Of a stretch of 64,000 bases of DNA, positions 53,533 through 63,502 are shown one piece after another (position 1 is the stretch's first letter; each line of letters begins with the position of its first letter). The notes beneath the pieces are model-generated. The model did not search any database. It was given only the letters and a program-made list of their open reading frames with translations, and had not been told where the DNA came from. The stretch comes from Fulvivirga lutea (GTDB lineage: Bacteria; Bacteroidota; Bacteroidia; Cytophagales; Cyclobacteriaceae): assembly GCF_017068455.1 (NCBI RefSeq), contig NZ_CP070608.1, forward strand, positions 2,709,488 to 2,773,487, in the 5' to 3' direction. A program made the translations under genes and the position numbers.

Positions 53533-55869
53533 ATGCGGCTTTATTTTCTATTACTTTCTTTATTACCGTTGGTTGTTGATGCTCAAATAAGTGTAGTTGA
53601 TGAAAAGAACAAGCCCATAGAAGGTGTTTCTGTCCAGGTTGAAAACAGTAACAAAGGTGTTATTACTGATGAATCAGGTCATTTCAATTTGAATGAATTA
53701 GAGCCAACCTCTGACTCTACTTTTATTATATTTTCACATGTGGCTCATGAATCTTTCACGGTAAGATATAGTGAATTGGTCAATAGACAGTCTATTCAGC
53801 TAAAAAGTAAAACTTCTTATTTAGAGGAAATTAGTATCAGTGGAGAGCGTGAAAAAGAAGCTATTGTAACAAAAATTCAGCCTAAAAGTGTTGAAGCCCT
53901 TACCACGCCATTTCAAGAGTTTAATAAGATTTTGGCAACACTGCCTGGAGTTTCAAGTAATAATGAATTATCATCTACATATTCTGTGAGGGGTGGTAAT
54001 TATGATGAGAACCTAATCTATGTCAATGATATACCCATCTACAGACCGTTTTTAGTTAGCAATGGTCAGCAAGAAGGACTAAGCTTCATTAATAACAATT
54101 TGGTTTCGTCAGTCCAATTTTCAGCAGGTGGATGGCAACCCAAATACGGAGATAAACTTTCATCAGTATTAAATGTCACGTACAAAGAGCCAGAGGAATT
54201 TCATGCTTCTGCCAGTATTGGTCTTTTGGGTGGGTCAGTACATGCCGAAGGAGTAGGAGTTAAAAACCGAATGAGTTATGCGCTAGGAGTTCGCCATAAG
54301 TCTTCTCAGTACCTTTTAAACACCTTGGAGACTCAAGGTCAATACTTACCCAGATTTACTGATTATCAGTCAATTATAAATTTTAAGTTGGGCAAAACTG
54401 GCAATGAGGATAAGACCAAACTAAGCGTTCTTTCTTCATACGCCAGAAATAGATATTTAGTAAGGCCTGAAAGCCGAGAAACAGAGTTTGGAAATTTTAA
54501 TCAGTCATTGCGATTGTTTGTGGCATTTGCAGGAGAGGAGACGTTGGAATATGATACTTATCAGATAGGCACTAAACTAACACACAGTTTTAATTCTATT
54601 TGGTCATCTCAGTTGGTAGGATCTGCTGTTTACGCTATTGAAAGGGAATATACTGATGTTGAAGGTGGCTATCGCTTATGTGATGTTGATAAAAATGTTT
54701 CTTCTTCAACTTTTAACGATTGTGTTTTCATAAGAGGCATTGGCACTAATTACGACTATGGCAGAAATAATTTAACGGCCGAATTGGTGAATCTTGAAAA
54801 TAGAAATACGGTTGAATTGGATAACCACAAAATTGAATTCGGGTTTGGCTACAGCAGGCAGTTAATAGATGATCAGCTACAGGAATATAGTTTCACTGAT
54901 TCGGCAGATTATGTAATTGACGTAGACGCAGTGCAATCTAAGGCAGATTTAGCATCCAATCAATACTTTGGATTTATTCAAAATACAATCACCTTAAGTA
55001 AGAAAGTATTCTCAACAATTGGCGTTAGAGCCAATTACTGGGATTTGAATGGCGAGTTATTAATAAGCCCAAGGGCACAAATAACCTTTCTTCCAAATCA
55101 AAGGCTAAAAGTTACAACGGCTATTGGGGCCTATTCTCAACCACCTTTCTATAGAGAGTTAAGAGCATTTGATGGATCAATAAATAAAGAATTGAAGGCA
55201 CAAAAATCAATTCATTTCATTACTGGTTTAGAATACAATGTTGAGTGGTGGGGAAGACCATTTGTAATTCAAACTGATGCCTATTTTAAAAGAATTACAG
55301 ATGTAGTTCCTTACGAAGTTGAGAATGTGAAAATCAGATACTATGCGAATAATAATGCGAAAGCTTTTGCTACAGGCTTAGATATGCGAGTAAGTGGAGA
55401 ATTTGTTGAAGGCGTTGAGTCTTGGTTTAGCTTAGGTATTTTAAATACGCAAGAACAAGTAGAAGGCGATGGGAACGGTTACATTAGACGTCCGACCGAT
55501 CAACGAATAAATGCTGCTATTTTCTTTCAGGATCACTTCCCTAACAATCCTGATATGCGGGTGAGTGTAAATTTGTTTTATGGTAGTGGCCTGCCATTTG
55601 GTCCTCCACGTGAATTTCAAAACAGAAATAGTTATGATGGTGGTAATTATACGAGGCTCGATATTGGCTTTTCAAGATTATTCTACTTTAATAAAGAGAA
55701 ATATGAAGGAGCTAGAAGATTGACTATCTCTGCAGAAATTTTAAACCTTTTTGGCACTGCTAATCCAATTTCATATACCTGGATATCTGATGTTAATAAT
55801 GATCAGTTTGCCGTTCCTAATTCATTATCTGCCCGGTTTTTTAATATAAGAGCTACAATTAACATCTAA
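53533..55869 (+). CDS. TonB-dependent receptor with carboxypeptidase-regulatory-like N-terminus
   Basis: The 778-residue protein has a signal peptide (LLLSLLPLVVDAQ), a carboxypeptidase-regulatory-like domain at about 20-90 (VVDEKNKPIEGVSVQVENSNKG), a plug domain at about 105-215 (ILATLPGVSSNNELSSTYSVRGGNYDENLIYVNDIPI) and a barrel to the end (FFNIRATINI). It is a different type from the receptor at 8.1 kb and lacks an adjacent SusD-like partner. Similar receptors are widely conserved in the phylum as single genes. The substrate is unknown. It follows rpe by 20 bases and is not followed by a visible terminator in the next 100 bases. Confidence 0.92.
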   Translation: MRLYFLLLSLLPLVVDAQISVVDEKNKPIEGVSVQVENSNKGVITDESGHFNLNELEPTSDSTFIIFSHVAHESFTVRYSELVNRQSIQLKSKTSYLEEISISGEREKEAIVTKIQPKSVEALTTPFQEFNKILATLPGVSSNNELSSTYSVRGGNYDENLIYVNDIPIYRPFLVSNGQQEGLSFINNNLVSSVQFSAGGWQPKYGDKLSSVLNVTYKEPEEFHASASIGLLGGSVHAEGVGVKNRMSYALGVRHKSSQYLLNTLETQGQYLPRFTDYQSIINFKLGKTGNEDKTKLSVLSSYARNRYLVRPESRETEFGNFNQSLRLFVAFAGEETLEYDTYQIGTKLTHSFNSIWSSQLVGSAVYAIEREYTDVEGGYRLCDVDKNVSSSTFNDCVFIRGIGTNYDYGRNNLTAELVNLENRNTVELDNHKIEFGFGYSRQLIDDQLQEYSFTDSADYVIDVDAVQSKADLASNQYFGFIQNTITLSKKVFSTIGVRANYWDLNGELLISPRAQITFLPNQRLKVTTAIGAYSQPPFYRELRAFDGSINKELKAQKSIHFITGLEYNVEWWGRPFVIQTDAYFKRITDVVPYEVENVKIRYYANNNAKAFATGLDMRVSGEFVEGVESWFSLGILNTQEQVEGDGNGYIRRPTDQRINAAIFFQDHFPNNPDMRVSVNLFYGSGLPFGPPREFQNRNSYDGGNYTRLDIGFSRLFYFNKEKYEGARRLTISAEILNLFGTANPISYTWISDVNNDQFAVPNSLSARFFNIRATINI

Positions 55870-55985
55870 ATGTCACGTAAAATACGGGACACAACATTAA
55901 TTTTTAGCCAATAAATTTGTTTAAAAAGGGTGATTGGCCTTTCTTCGAGATTTTTAATTTTTATTTATAACAAACTATTGATACA

Positions 55986-56441
55986 ATGAGGAAGATGAGA
56001 CTTTTAATTGCTGCATTTGTAATGGGTTTTTGCGCAACAGTAGCTAATGCACAAAGCGAAGAAATCACTGACGAAAACTTAAGACGTTACGCTTTGATGA
56101 TGGAAACTGTTGATGCTATGAAATCTGAAATTAGCGTTTTAACAAATGAAATGATTAAGAACCAGGAAGGAATGACTGGTAAAAGGTATTTGGAGTTATC
56201 TAAAGGTGAAGGTGAACCAGCTTCTGAATTCGAGCAAAAATTCATGGAGAACATCACAAAAATGCAGGATGAGAGAAAAGAAGCAATTGGAGATGTAGTA
56301 CAAATCTTAGCCACAAAAATGCTTCCTGATGGTGGTAAAGCTTACAAGGCTATAAAATCTGCATTAGGTTCTGATGAAAGTGTAAAAAGTCGTTACAATG
56401 CTATTCTGGCAGAAATTCAGTCTCCAGCTGAAGGTGCATAA
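55986..56441 (+). CDS. Exported helical protein of unknown function, 151 aa
   Basis: The protein has a signal peptide (LLIAAFVMGFCATVANAQ) and a mature domain of about 130 residues rich in Glu, Lys and Met, all predicted helical (YALMMETVDAMKSEISVLTNEM, MENITKMQDERKEAIGDVVQIL). It resembles the DUF4168-type helical bundle in general appearance, without a definite match. It has a strong terminator, so it is monocistronic. Small periplasmic helical bundles of this sort can act as chaperones, but nothing here shows it. The 116-base gap upstream holds only a weak TAAATTTG box at 55912. Confidence 0.72.
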   Translation: MRKMRLLIAAFVMGFCATVANAQSEEITDENLRRYALMMETVDAMKSEISVLTNEMIKNQEGMTGKRYLELSKGEGEPASEFEQKFMENITKMQDERKEAIGDVVQILATKMLPDGGKAYKAIKSALGSDESVKSRYNAILAEIQSPAEGA

Positions 56442-56463
56442 CGAGTTTTGATATTAAAAATTT

Positions 56464-56493
56464 AAAAGGCGCTTTTTTTAAGCGCCTTTTTTT
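56464..56493 (+). terminator. Rho-independent terminator after the helical exported protein
   Basis: The stem AAAAGGCGCTT / AAGCGCCTTTT with a 5-base loop is followed by a further T-run. Confidence 0.9.
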
Positions 56494-56555
56494 GTTGCTA
56501 TATCCTTGATCAATATTAGTGGGATTTTGTATCTTTTGACTTTAATTAAGAAAAT

Positions 56556-57167
56556 ATGTTCACAGAGAATGAAGTTGCTATAATGATTGAGATTCCTGAA
56601 GTGTTGGATGCTGTGGTTGCCGCACGTAAGGAGTTCATTGGTAATGAGGCCAATTTTTTGGAAATATCAGAGCATGATTTTCTTTCTCTGGTAATGATGA
56701 CACCAACAGTAGGTATAGCATTGGCCAATGGTACTATAAGCCTATTTGAAGAGCTCGCCTTAAATAAAATGGCTAGAAAAATGTCTAAAGGAGGTTTTTT
56801 TCTAAAAATAGATCCTGTAGCTCATGCAATGAAATTTTTGATAAAAGCGTTCGATAAATGGGAATTACCTTTTTATAAGATAATAAAAATATGCATGGCT
56901 AAAACGTTTGATAACTCTAAACTGAGGAAAGTAGGTTCTGATCAGGACGATTATAATCTTACAACATTTGCTCAGGAATTAATGCAAGTTCCATATGCGT
57001 ATGTTAGGTTTCTTAGCTCATTTTTTCTGCATGACGAAGCTGAGATTGTAGATGAGCGCAGCATATCCAAAGTAGAATTTGAAAAGATTCAGGATATAGG
57101 AAATAAATTGGAGTTAAGTGAACATTTGGTATTTGCTTCATTTTGTAAAACCTTCAATGTGAAATAG
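56556..57167 (+). CDS. Cytoplasmic protein of unknown function, 203 aa
   Basis: I do not recognise this family. The protein is soluble and mostly helical. It begins MFTENEVAIMIEIPEVLDAVVAARKEFIG and contains a conserved-looking acidic segment (SEHDFLSLVMM), a basic stretch (NKMARKMSKGG), and C-terminal LSEHLVFASFCKTFNVK. No signal peptide, metal site or nucleotide motif is visible. A TATCTTTTG-like box at 56530 precedes the ATG by about 17 bases. The next gene begins 48 bases downstream with its own -7 box. A role linked to the next gene is not supported. Confidence 0.7.
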   Translation: MFTENEVAIMIEIPEVLDAVVAARKEFIGNEANFLEISEHDFLSLVMMTPTVGIALANGTISLFEELALNKMARKMSKGGFFLKIDPVAHAMKFLIKAFDKWELPFYKIIKICMAKTFDNSKLRKVGSDQDDYNLTTFAQELMQVPYAYVRFLSSFFLHDEAEIVDERSISKVEFEKIQDIGNKLELSEHLVFASFCKTFNVK

Positions 57168-57215
57168 TTTAGCAGGCTTCTGAGAATAATCTCTATTTTT
57201 GCCTGTTATAATTTC

Positions 57216-58283
57216 ATGATCAACTTAGAAATCAATCGGCTAATTAAAGTAGCAACATTCGTGATGCTATTTTGCTGTGCATTTCAAGTTGAAGGTCAGG
57301 ATCAGGAAAAACCAGCCATTCCTTTGGATCATTTCTATGCTAAACCCGATAATGTCAGCTCTTTAAGACTATTGCTATCCAAGCTGCATTTTGGCTTATC
57401 TACTGGATATGGCAGAACCTTCTACAGACAAGATTTATCTGGTTACAGTATTCTACAACAGCAGGATAGCACACCGCTATTGTTTTCCAACGATGTTGAC
57501 CCTACAACCGGTAATATCCCAAGAGGTTACAGATATTGGTTTAACACAGTCAATCAGTCAGATAATGTAGCTGTAGACGTTAATAATGATTTTCTTGTAG
57601 GTTCAGATACCTCAGAGCTAATTTTTAGAGCCCCGGGCACAAGTATTCCATTGCAACTTACCTTACATGTTGAAATCCAAAATAAATATAAAATAGGTGG
57701 TGGGTTTATGTTTGAATATCATAGGGTTGGTGAGTTTACCTCTAAGAATTTTGACGGTTCAATTGCTGCAATATCGCCAAACTTTGGAAGCACATTCTAT
57801 AAAAAATACTTTCTAATTCTAGGTGGTAAAGTATACCGATATTACGATTACGTGTTGTCTGTTGATGCTAATATTGGCGCATTTAACCTATCTAATAAAT
57901 TCGACAAAGGACTAATTCAGAAAGGCGTGTTTTTCAATATAGGAGCTACCATAGAAAGAGAACTATCCGAATACTTCTCAGCATTTGTTAGGCCTTCATT
58001 CGATTTCAAGAATTTCACTTTAAATGTGCCTGAATCTAGTACGTCTATCACAACAAACATGAATGCATTTTATTTAGGTGTTGGGGTGTTTTATAGAATT
58101 CCAGAGTTGAAGAAGTGCCTTATAAAAAGTTGTACCACACAAATAAATCATCAACACGGAAATAAACAGTACAGGAGTAGAATGCACCCTATATGGAAAA
58201 AGCAAAATCCTCACCACGGAGAGAATTTTCCAAAGCTATTTAAATACAAGAAAAAGAATAGAAAAAAACTCCATCCTTATTAG
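57216..58283 (+). CDS. Outer-membrane beta-barrel-like protein with a basic C-terminal tail
   Basis: The 355-residue protein has a signal peptide (TFVMLFCCAFQVEGQ) and a region of alternating beta strands (HFGLSTGYGRTFYRQ, LTLHVEIQNKYKIGGGFMFEYHR, YFLILGGKVYRYYDYVLSVDANIGAFNLS, AFYLGVGVFYRI) like a small outer-membrane barrel. After the last strand a 56-residue tail has two Cys, 15 Lys/Arg and 6 His (for example KYKKKNRKKLHPY), which should face the periplasm. A TATTTTTG box lies 15 bases before the ATG. The function is unknown; T9SS-related outer-membrane helpers are one possibility. Confidence 0.72.
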   Translation: MINLEINRLIKVATFVMLFCCAFQVEGQDQEKPAIPLDHFYAKPDNVSSLRLLLSKLHFGLSTGYGRTFYRQDLSGYSILQQQDSTPLLFSNDVDPTTGNIPRGYRYWFNTVNQSDNVAVDVNNDFLVGSDTSELIFRAPGTSIPLQLTLHVEIQNKYKIGGGFMFEYHRVGEFTSKNFDGSIAAISPNFGSTFYKKYFLILGGKVYRYYDYVLSVDANIGAFNLSNKFDKGLIQKGVFFNIGATIERELSEYFSAFVRPSFDFKNFTLNVPESSTSITTNMNAFYLGVGVFYRIPELKKCLIKSCTTQINHQHGNKQYRSRMHPIWKKQNPHHGENFPKLFKYKKKNRKKLHPY

Positions 58284-58416
58284 TATAAATAACTGATAAT
58301 CTGATAGTTACTACATCATTTTTGACCTATTGAAGATTGTCAATACTAATCATGTGTAGCTTGATATTTTTTGTGTAATTTCGCCATTATTTTAAACTGA
58401 TAAGTGTATAGATAAA

Positions 58417-60939
58417 ATGGCGGAAGGAGCAAACGAGAATATCATTCCTATCAATATTGAAGATGAAATGAGAGGTGCTTACATAGATTATTCTATGTCA
58501 GTAATCATTTCTAGAGCATTACCAGATGTTCGTGACGGATTAAAGCCCGTACATAGAAGAATTTTATACGGTATGCTTGATCTGGGCGTAAACTACAACA
58601 GACCCTATAAAAAGTCGGCTAGAATTGTTGGAGAGGTTTTAGGTAAGTATCACCCGCATGGTGATACTGCAGTTTACGATTCCATGGTTCGTATGGCCCA
58701 GGTATGGTCACTAAGGTATACACTAGTAGATGGGCAAGGTAACTTTGGATCAATTGACGGTGATTCACCCGCTGCCATGCGTTATACTGAGGCAAGGTTG
58801 AAGCGTATTTCAGAAGAAATGCTCGGAGATATCAATAAGAATACGGTTGATTTCCAATCTAACTTTGATGACTCCTTAAAGGAACCTACAGTACTTCCGG
58901 CTAAGCTTCCTAATTTATTGGTGAATGGTGCCTCTGGTATTGCAGTAGGTATGGCTACCAACATGGCACCACATAACTTAACTGAAGTTATAGATGGTAT
59001 ATCTGCATATATCGACAATAGGGATATAGATATTCCTGAGTTGATGAAACATATCACTGCTCCGGATTTTCCAACAGGGGGGCTTATATATGGCTATCAG
59101 GGAGTAAAAGAGGCGTTTGAAACAGGACGTGGCAGAGTTTTAATGCGTGCAAAAGCAGAAATTGAAACCACTAAAACTGGAAAGGAACAAATTATTGTTA
59201 CTGAGATACCTTTTCAGGTTAACAAGGCTAATATGATTGAGAAAACAGCAGCCCTTGTTAACGAGAAAAAGATTGAAGGAATTTCAGATATCAGGGACGA
59301 GTCGGATAGAGATGGACTTAGAATAGTATATGATATTAAAAAGGATGCTATTCCTAATATTGTTTTAAATCACTTATTCAAATACACTCAGTTACAAACT
59401 TCATTTAGTGTCAACAACATTGCCTTGGTTAAGGGCAGACCTATGACGCTGAACTTGAAGGATATGATTGCTCATTTTGTGGAACATCGTCATGATGTTG
59501 TTGTGAGAAGAACACAATATGAGTTGGATGAAGCTGAAAAGCGTGCTCATATATTAGAGGGTTATATTATAGCCCTTGATAATCTGGATGAGATCATTGA
59601 TTTGATCAGAAAATCGAAAGATCCGGATACGGCAAAAGAAGAATTAATAAAAAGATTTGAGTTATCTGAAATTCAAGCCAAAGCTATTTTGGAGATGCGT
59701 CTTCAGAGATTGACAGGACTTGAAAGAGATAAGATTCAGAAGGAATATGAAGAAGTTGTTGAATTGATCAAAGATCTAAAAGACATTCTTTCTAATGAGC
59801 CTCGAAGAATGGAAATCATCAAAACAGAGTTGCTTGAGTTAAAGGAGCGCTATGGTGATGAGCGAAGAACGGAAATTGTTCATAGCGCAGATGATATTAC
59901 TTTTGAAGATATGATACCTAATGATGAAATGGTTCTTACCATTTCTCATGAAGGCTATATTAAAAGAACACCGCTTGTAGAATATAGAACCCAAAGTAGA
60001 GGTGGAGTTGGCTCAAGAGGTGCCAAATCGAAGGATGATGACTTCACTGAGCATTTATTCATAGCAAAGGCTCACAATTACTTATTGATATTCACAGAGT
60101 ACGGCAAAGTCTTCTGGAAAAAGGTGTATGCTATTCCTGAAGGATCCAAAACTTCTAAAGGGCGTGCTATACAAAACCTTATTAACATTGAGCAAGGAGA
60201 TGTTGTAAGAGCAGTTATTAACGTTCAGAATTTAGATGACGAAGACTATATCAACAACAACTTTGTGATGATGTGTACTGAAAATGGTACCATCAAGAAA
60301 ACACCTTTAGAAGCTTATTCAAGACCTCGCCAAAATGGTATTAATGCCATCACTGTGAAAGAAGGTGATAGGTTACTCAATGTAAGCTTAACAAATGGAG
60401 ATAATCACATAGTTATTGCTAAAACAGGAGGTAAAGCAATACACTTCCATGAGTCAGATGTAAGATCTATGGGAAGAACTGCTTCTGGTGTTAGGGGAGT
60501 AACTCTGGAAGGTGAGGATAAAGTTGTGGGTATGGTTTGTATTAATAGAGAAGACTCAAACCTTTTAGTAGTTTCAGAAAAGGGCTACGGTAAGCGATCA
60601 TTAATTGAAGACTATAGAATTACAAAACGAGGTGGTAAAGGAGTTAAAACAATTAATATCACAGAGAAGACTGGCAAGCTTGTTGCTATCAAAGAAGTAA
60701 TTGATACTGATGACTTGATGATTATCAACAAGTCAGGTATTACCATTCGAATGGCAGTTGAAGATTTGAGAGTAATGGGAAGAGCCACTCAAGGTGTAAA
60801 GCTTATTCGTTTGAATGAAAATGATGAAATCTCTTCTGTGGAGAAAATTGAAAGGATTGAAGGAGTAGAGGATGACTCATCGGAAGATGCAGACGAAAAT
60901 AATGAAGGTGCTGAACCTAATAATGAAGAAAAAGAATAA
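58417..60939 (+). CDS. gyrA: DNA gyrase subunit A
   Basis: The 840-residue protein has the GyrA pattern from the N-terminus ([33 protein letters not shown]) through the quinolone region [17 protein letters not shown], with Thr at the E. coli Ser83-equivalent position and Asp at the 87-equivalent. The catalytic Tyr is in AMRYTEARL, and six beta-pinwheel repeats occur in the C-terminal half. The GyrA box reads QSRGGVG, so two of its usual basic residues are absent. With GyrB it introduces negative supercoils using ATP. The acidic tail ([14 protein letters not shown]) ends it. Confidence 0.98.
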   Translation: MAEGANENIIPINIEDEMRGAYIDYSMSVIISRALPDVRDGLKPVHRRILYGMLDLGVNYNRPYKKSARIVGEVLGKYHPHGDTAVYDSMVRMAQVWSLRYTLVDGQGNFGSIDGDSPAAMRYTEARLKRISEEMLGDINKNTVDFQSNFDDSLKEPTVLPAKLPNLLVNGASGIAVGMATNMAPHNLTEVIDGISAYIDNRDIDIPELMKHITAPDFPTGGLIYGYQGVKEAFETGRGRVLMRAKAEIETTKTGKEQIIVTEIPFQVNKANMIEKTAALVNEKKIEGISDIRDESDRDGLRIVYDIKKDAIPNIVLNHLFKYTQLQTSFSVNNIALVKGRPMTLNLKDMIAHFVEHRHDVVVRRTQYELDEAEKRAHILEGYIIALDNLDEIIDLIRKSKDPDTAKEELIKRFELSEIQAKAILEMRLQRLTGLERDKIQKEYEEVVELIKDLKDILSNEPRRMEIIKTELLELKERYGDERRTEIVHSADDITFEDMIPNDEMVLTISHEGYIKRTPLVEYRTQSRGGVGSRGAKSKDDDFTEHLFIAKAHNYLLIFTEYGKVFWKKVYAIPEGSKTSKGRAIQNLINIEQGDVVRAVINVQNLDDEDYINNNFVMMCTENGTIKKTPLEAYSRPRQNGINAITVKEGDRLLNVSLTNGDNHIVIAKTGGKAIHFHESDVRSMGRTASGVRGVTLEGEDKVVGMVCINREDSNLLVVSEKGYGKRSLIEDYRITKRGGKGVKTINITEKTGKLVAIKEVIDTDDLMIINKSGITIRMAVEDLRVMGRATQGVKLIRLNENDEISSVEKIERIEGVEDDSSEDADENNEGAEPNNEEKE

Positions 60940-60967
60940 ATTTAAAGATCAAACTAATACACAAACT

Positions 60968-62149
60968 ATGAAACGATTAATCGTATTTATGCTTGCAATA
61001 ATGGTTGTAGGTTATTCTTACGGACAGAAGAAGCCGAAAATCAATCAAGCAGAAAAAGCAAGAACTGAAGGTAATTTGGGAGAAGCAAAGAATATTATTG
61101 ATGAAGCTATCGTGCATGAAAAAACCAAGGACGATGAAAAAACATGGTACTACAGAGGACTTATATATGCTTCCTTAGATACTACTCAGAATCCAACATA
61201 TCAAAACTTAGCGAATGATCCATTAAAAACAGCAATGGAATCATTTAAAAAGGCAGACGAGATGAATGCCGGTAATAACGAGTTTTATATTACTGGTCCG
61301 AATGGGTTTCCAGTAACCAAAGGAGAGCAAATAAGTACACTTTGGGGGCACTATTTAAATAAAGGTGTTGAGTATTATAATGTGCAAGATTACAAAGGAG
61401 CATATAAGTACTTTATGAAAACAACCATGGTGCAGCCTGAAGATACTACAGGTTATATTTATTCTGCTTCTGTTGCTCAAGCTGATAAAGAATATGATAA
61501 GGCACTTAAGAACTATTATGTACTTACAAATGATTTAGATTACCATAGTAAGGATATTTATTCAGCAATTATTTACATTGAAGGTGTTATAAATGAAGAT
61601 AATGAAAAGGCTTTAGAAATGATAAGAGCCGCAAAAGCACAGTTTCCTTCTGACATGGATTTTGCTAAATCTGAAATTAACGCTTTAATTAAATTAGAAA
61701 GAATAGATGAGGCTCAAAAGGAATTAGAGGCTGCAATAGCTAGTGAACCTGATAATGCTAATTTGAGGTTTACTTTAGGAGTAATGTACGAGGAGATTGG
61801 AGATCCAGCAAAAGCAAAAGAAGCATACAGAGGAGCTATTGAAGTTGACCCTGAATATTATAATGCACGTTTCAATTTGGCTGTTCTTTCTTACAACCAA
61901 GCTGTAGATTTAATAAAAGAGAAGAATAATTTAGGTATTTCTCAAGCAGATCAGAAAAAGGCTAAAGCAATGCAGTTGGAAATTGAAAAGCGATTGAAAG
62001 AATCATTACCACACTGGGAGAAATTAAATGCACTTCAGGCCAACGACAGAACTACTTTGGAAACGCTTCAATATATTTATACCCAATTAAAAATGTATGA
62101 CAAAGCTGAAAAGGTTTCAAATCAACTCGAAGCTTTGGGCGATGAATAA
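60968..62149 (+). CDS. Exported TPR-repeat protein
   Basis: ATG at 60968 gives a signal peptide (MKRLIVFMLAIMVVGYSYGQ), so the longer in-frame start at 60872, inside gyrA, is rejected. The 393-residue protein has at least five tetratricopeptide-type helical pairs, with clear units at NLGEAKNIIDEAI, GAYKYFMKTTMVQPEDTTGY, RIDEAQKELEAAIASEPDNANLRFTLGVMYEEIGDPAKAKEAYRGAIEVDPEYYNARFNL and MYDKAEKVSNQLEALG. TPR proteins mediate protein contacts; periplasmic ones often assist envelope assembly. It begins 28 bases after gyrA and ends with a terminator, so it may be cotranscribed with gyrA. Confidence 0.9.
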   Translation: MKRLIVFMLAIMVVGYSYGQKKPKINQAEKARTEGNLGEAKNIIDEAIVHEKTKDDEKTWYYRGLIYASLDTTQNPTYQNLANDPLKTAMESFKKADEMNAGNNEFYITGPNGFPVTKGEQISTLWGHYLNKGVEYYNVQDYKGAYKYFMKTTMVQPEDTTGYIYSASVAQADKEYDKALKNYYVLTNDLDYHSKDIYSAIIYIEGVINEDNEKALEMIRAAKAQFPSDMDFAKSEINALIKLERIDEAQKELEAAIASEPDNANLRFTLGVMYEEIGDPAKAKEAYRGAIEVDPEYYNARFNLAVLSYNQAVDLIKEKNNLGISQADQKKAKAMQLEIEKRLKESLPHWEKLNALQANDRTTLETLQYIYTQLKMYDKAEKVSNQLEALGDE

Positions 62150-62171
62150 GCAAGTATTAGAATAATATGAG

Positions 62172-62203
62172 AAGCCATCTGTTATTTACAGATGGCTTTT
62201 TTT
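62172..62203 (+). terminator. Rho-independent terminator after the TPR gene
   Basis: The 10-bp stem AGCCATCTGT / ACAGATGGCT with a 5-base loop is followed by a T-run. Confidence 0.92.
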
Positions 62204-62228
62204 ATAATAACCCTCAACAATTAATCAT

Positions 62229-62258
62229 AAAAAAAGCCCCTAGATTACTCTAGAGGCT
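62229..62258 (-). terminator. Terminator of the tRNA-Asp gene
   Basis: On the minus strand AGCCTCTAGA pairs with TCTAGGGGCT (one wobble) around a GTAA loop and is followed by seven T residues, just downstream of the tRNA. Confidence 0.85.
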
Positions 62259-62265
62259 ACTTAAG

Positions 62266-62339
62266 CGGTCTGGACGGGACTCGAACCCGCGACCTCCTGC
62301 GTGACAGGCAGGCATTCTAACCAGCTGAACTACCAGACC
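62266..62339 (-). tRNA. tRNA-Asp (GTC anticodon)
   Basis: The 74-base minus-strand sequence folds into a cloverleaf: the 7-bp acceptor stem GGTCTGG / CCAGACC, D-loop AGCTGGTTAGA, anticodon arm with loop CTGTCAC (GTC reads aspartate codons), and T-arm GGGTTCGAGTCCC. The discriminator base is G, as expected for tRNA-Asp. CCA is not encoded. The rest of the gap 62150-62494 holds terminators on both sides of the tRNA, the tRNA promoter and the accA -7 box. No other gene was seen there. Confidence 0.97.
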
Positions 62340-62357
62340 CTTTCGTTTAAGGTGGTG

Positions 62358-62388
62358 CAAATGTATATCGGTCATTTATTATTTGCAA
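62358..62388 (-). promoter_or_regulatory. Promoter of the tRNA-Asp gene
   Basis: On the minus strand TTG (62386-62388) and TACATTTG (62358-62365), with a 20-base spacer, match the phylum's promoter, about 18 bases before the mature tRNA 5' end. Confidence 0.6.
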
Positions 62389-62467
62389 CACTAAGGTTGA
62401 ATTTATTTCATTATTTTTTAAGCCTAGAATTAGAGTAGATTAATCTGTCATAAGTGCGGATTAGTTT

Positions 62468-62475
62468 TAATTTTG
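62468..62475 (+). promoter_or_regulatory. -7 promoter box for accA
   Basis: TAATTTTG matches TAnnTTTG 19 bases before the ATG. A good -33 element was not seen at the expected spacing. Confidence 0.5.
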
Positions 62476-62494
62476 TACCTTTAATAAAACAGAT

Positions 62495-63442
62495 ATGCTA
62501 TTGGATTTTGAAAAGCCTATTGCAGATTTAGAGGCAAAATTAGAAGACATGAAAAAAATCGCTTCTGAGAGCGATGTTGACGTGGAGGAAGCTGTAAAAT
62601 CGCTGGAGTCTAAAATAAAAAGTCTGAAAAAAGATACTTTCAACAACCTTACCAGATGGCAAAGAGTGCAGCTTTCCCGGCACCCTGAAAGGCCATATAC
62701 ACTAGACTATATTTATGAGATTTTAGATGACTTTGTTGAGTTACATGGCGATAGAAATGTAGCAGATGACAAAGCCATGGTAGGAGGTTTTGGAACGATT
62801 GACAAGCAAACTTATATGGTCATTGGTCAGCAGAAAGGTAGAAATACCAAACAGCGACAAATGAGAAACTTTGGTATGGCCAATCCTGAAGGTTACAGAA
62901 AGGCTCTTAGGTTAATGAAGTTAGCTGAGAAGTTTAATAAGCCAATCATCACATTTATTGATACTCCCGGTGCATTCCCAGGTCTTGAAGCTGAGGAGAG
63001 AGGGCAAGGTGAAGCTATTGCTCGAAACCTGAAAGAAATGTTTATGCTCAAGGTGCCTGTTATATGTATAATAATCGGTGAAGGAGCTTCTGGCGGAGCC
63101 TTGGGTATTGCAATTGGTGATAGAGTAGTGATGCTTGAAAATACATGGTACTCTGTAATATCCCCTGAATCATGTTCATCAATATTGTGGAGAAGTTGGG
63201 ATTACAAGGAACAGGCAGCTGAAGCTTTAAAGCTTACAGGTAAAGATATGTTGGACCTCAAATTAATTGACGGTATTATAAAAGAGCCTTTAGGAGGTGC
63301 ACATACAGACCTTAAATGGATGTCTAAAGAAGTTAAGAAGTATATAAAAAGTACTTATGAGGAGTTATCAAAGCAATCCGCAGAGGAACGAATCAGTGCT
63401 CGAATAGACAAATTCTGTTCTATGGGTAAATTCAAGGAATAA
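62495..63442 (+). CDS. accA: Acetyl-CoA carboxylase carboxyltransferase, alpha subunit
   Basis: The 315-residue protein matches AccA along its length: [16 protein letters not shown] at the N-terminus, [70 protein letters not shown] and [40 protein letters not shown]. With AccD it transfers carboxybiotin CO2 to acetyl-CoA, the first step in fatty acid synthesis. AccD is not in the window; accC is 22 kb away on the opposite strand. Monocistronic, with a terminator. Confidence 0.98.
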   Translation: MLLDFEKPIADLEAKLEDMKKIASESDVDVEEAVKSLESKIKSLKKDTFNNLTRWQRVQLSRHPERPYTLDYIYEILDDFVELHGDRNVADDKAMVGGFGTIDKQTYMVIGQQKGRNTKQRQMRNFGMANPEGYRKALRLMKLAEKFNKPIITFIDTPGAFPGLEAEERGQGEAIARNLKEMFMLKVPVICIIIGEGASGGALGIAIGDRVVMLENTWYSVISPESCSSILWRSWDYKEQAAEALKLTGKDMLDLKLIDGIIKEPLGGAHTDLKWMSKEVKKYIKSTYEELSKQSAEERISARIDKFCSMGKFKE

Positions 63443-63464
63443 AAACTAAAGATTCATAAATTAG

Positions 63465-63490
63465 AGCCACGGAATATTCCGTGGCTTTTT
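63465..63490 (+). terminator. Rho-independent terminator after accA
   Basis: The palindrome from 63465 to 63486 (arms AGCCACGGAAT / ATTCCGTGGCT) is followed by TTTT. Confidence 0.9.
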
Positions 63491-63502
63491 AATTATATCA
63501 CT

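Noticed and set aside
60872-60967. Upstream extension of the TPR gene into the end of gyrA
   Set aside because: The internal ATG at 60968 begins a clear signal peptide; the extension is charged and not family-like.
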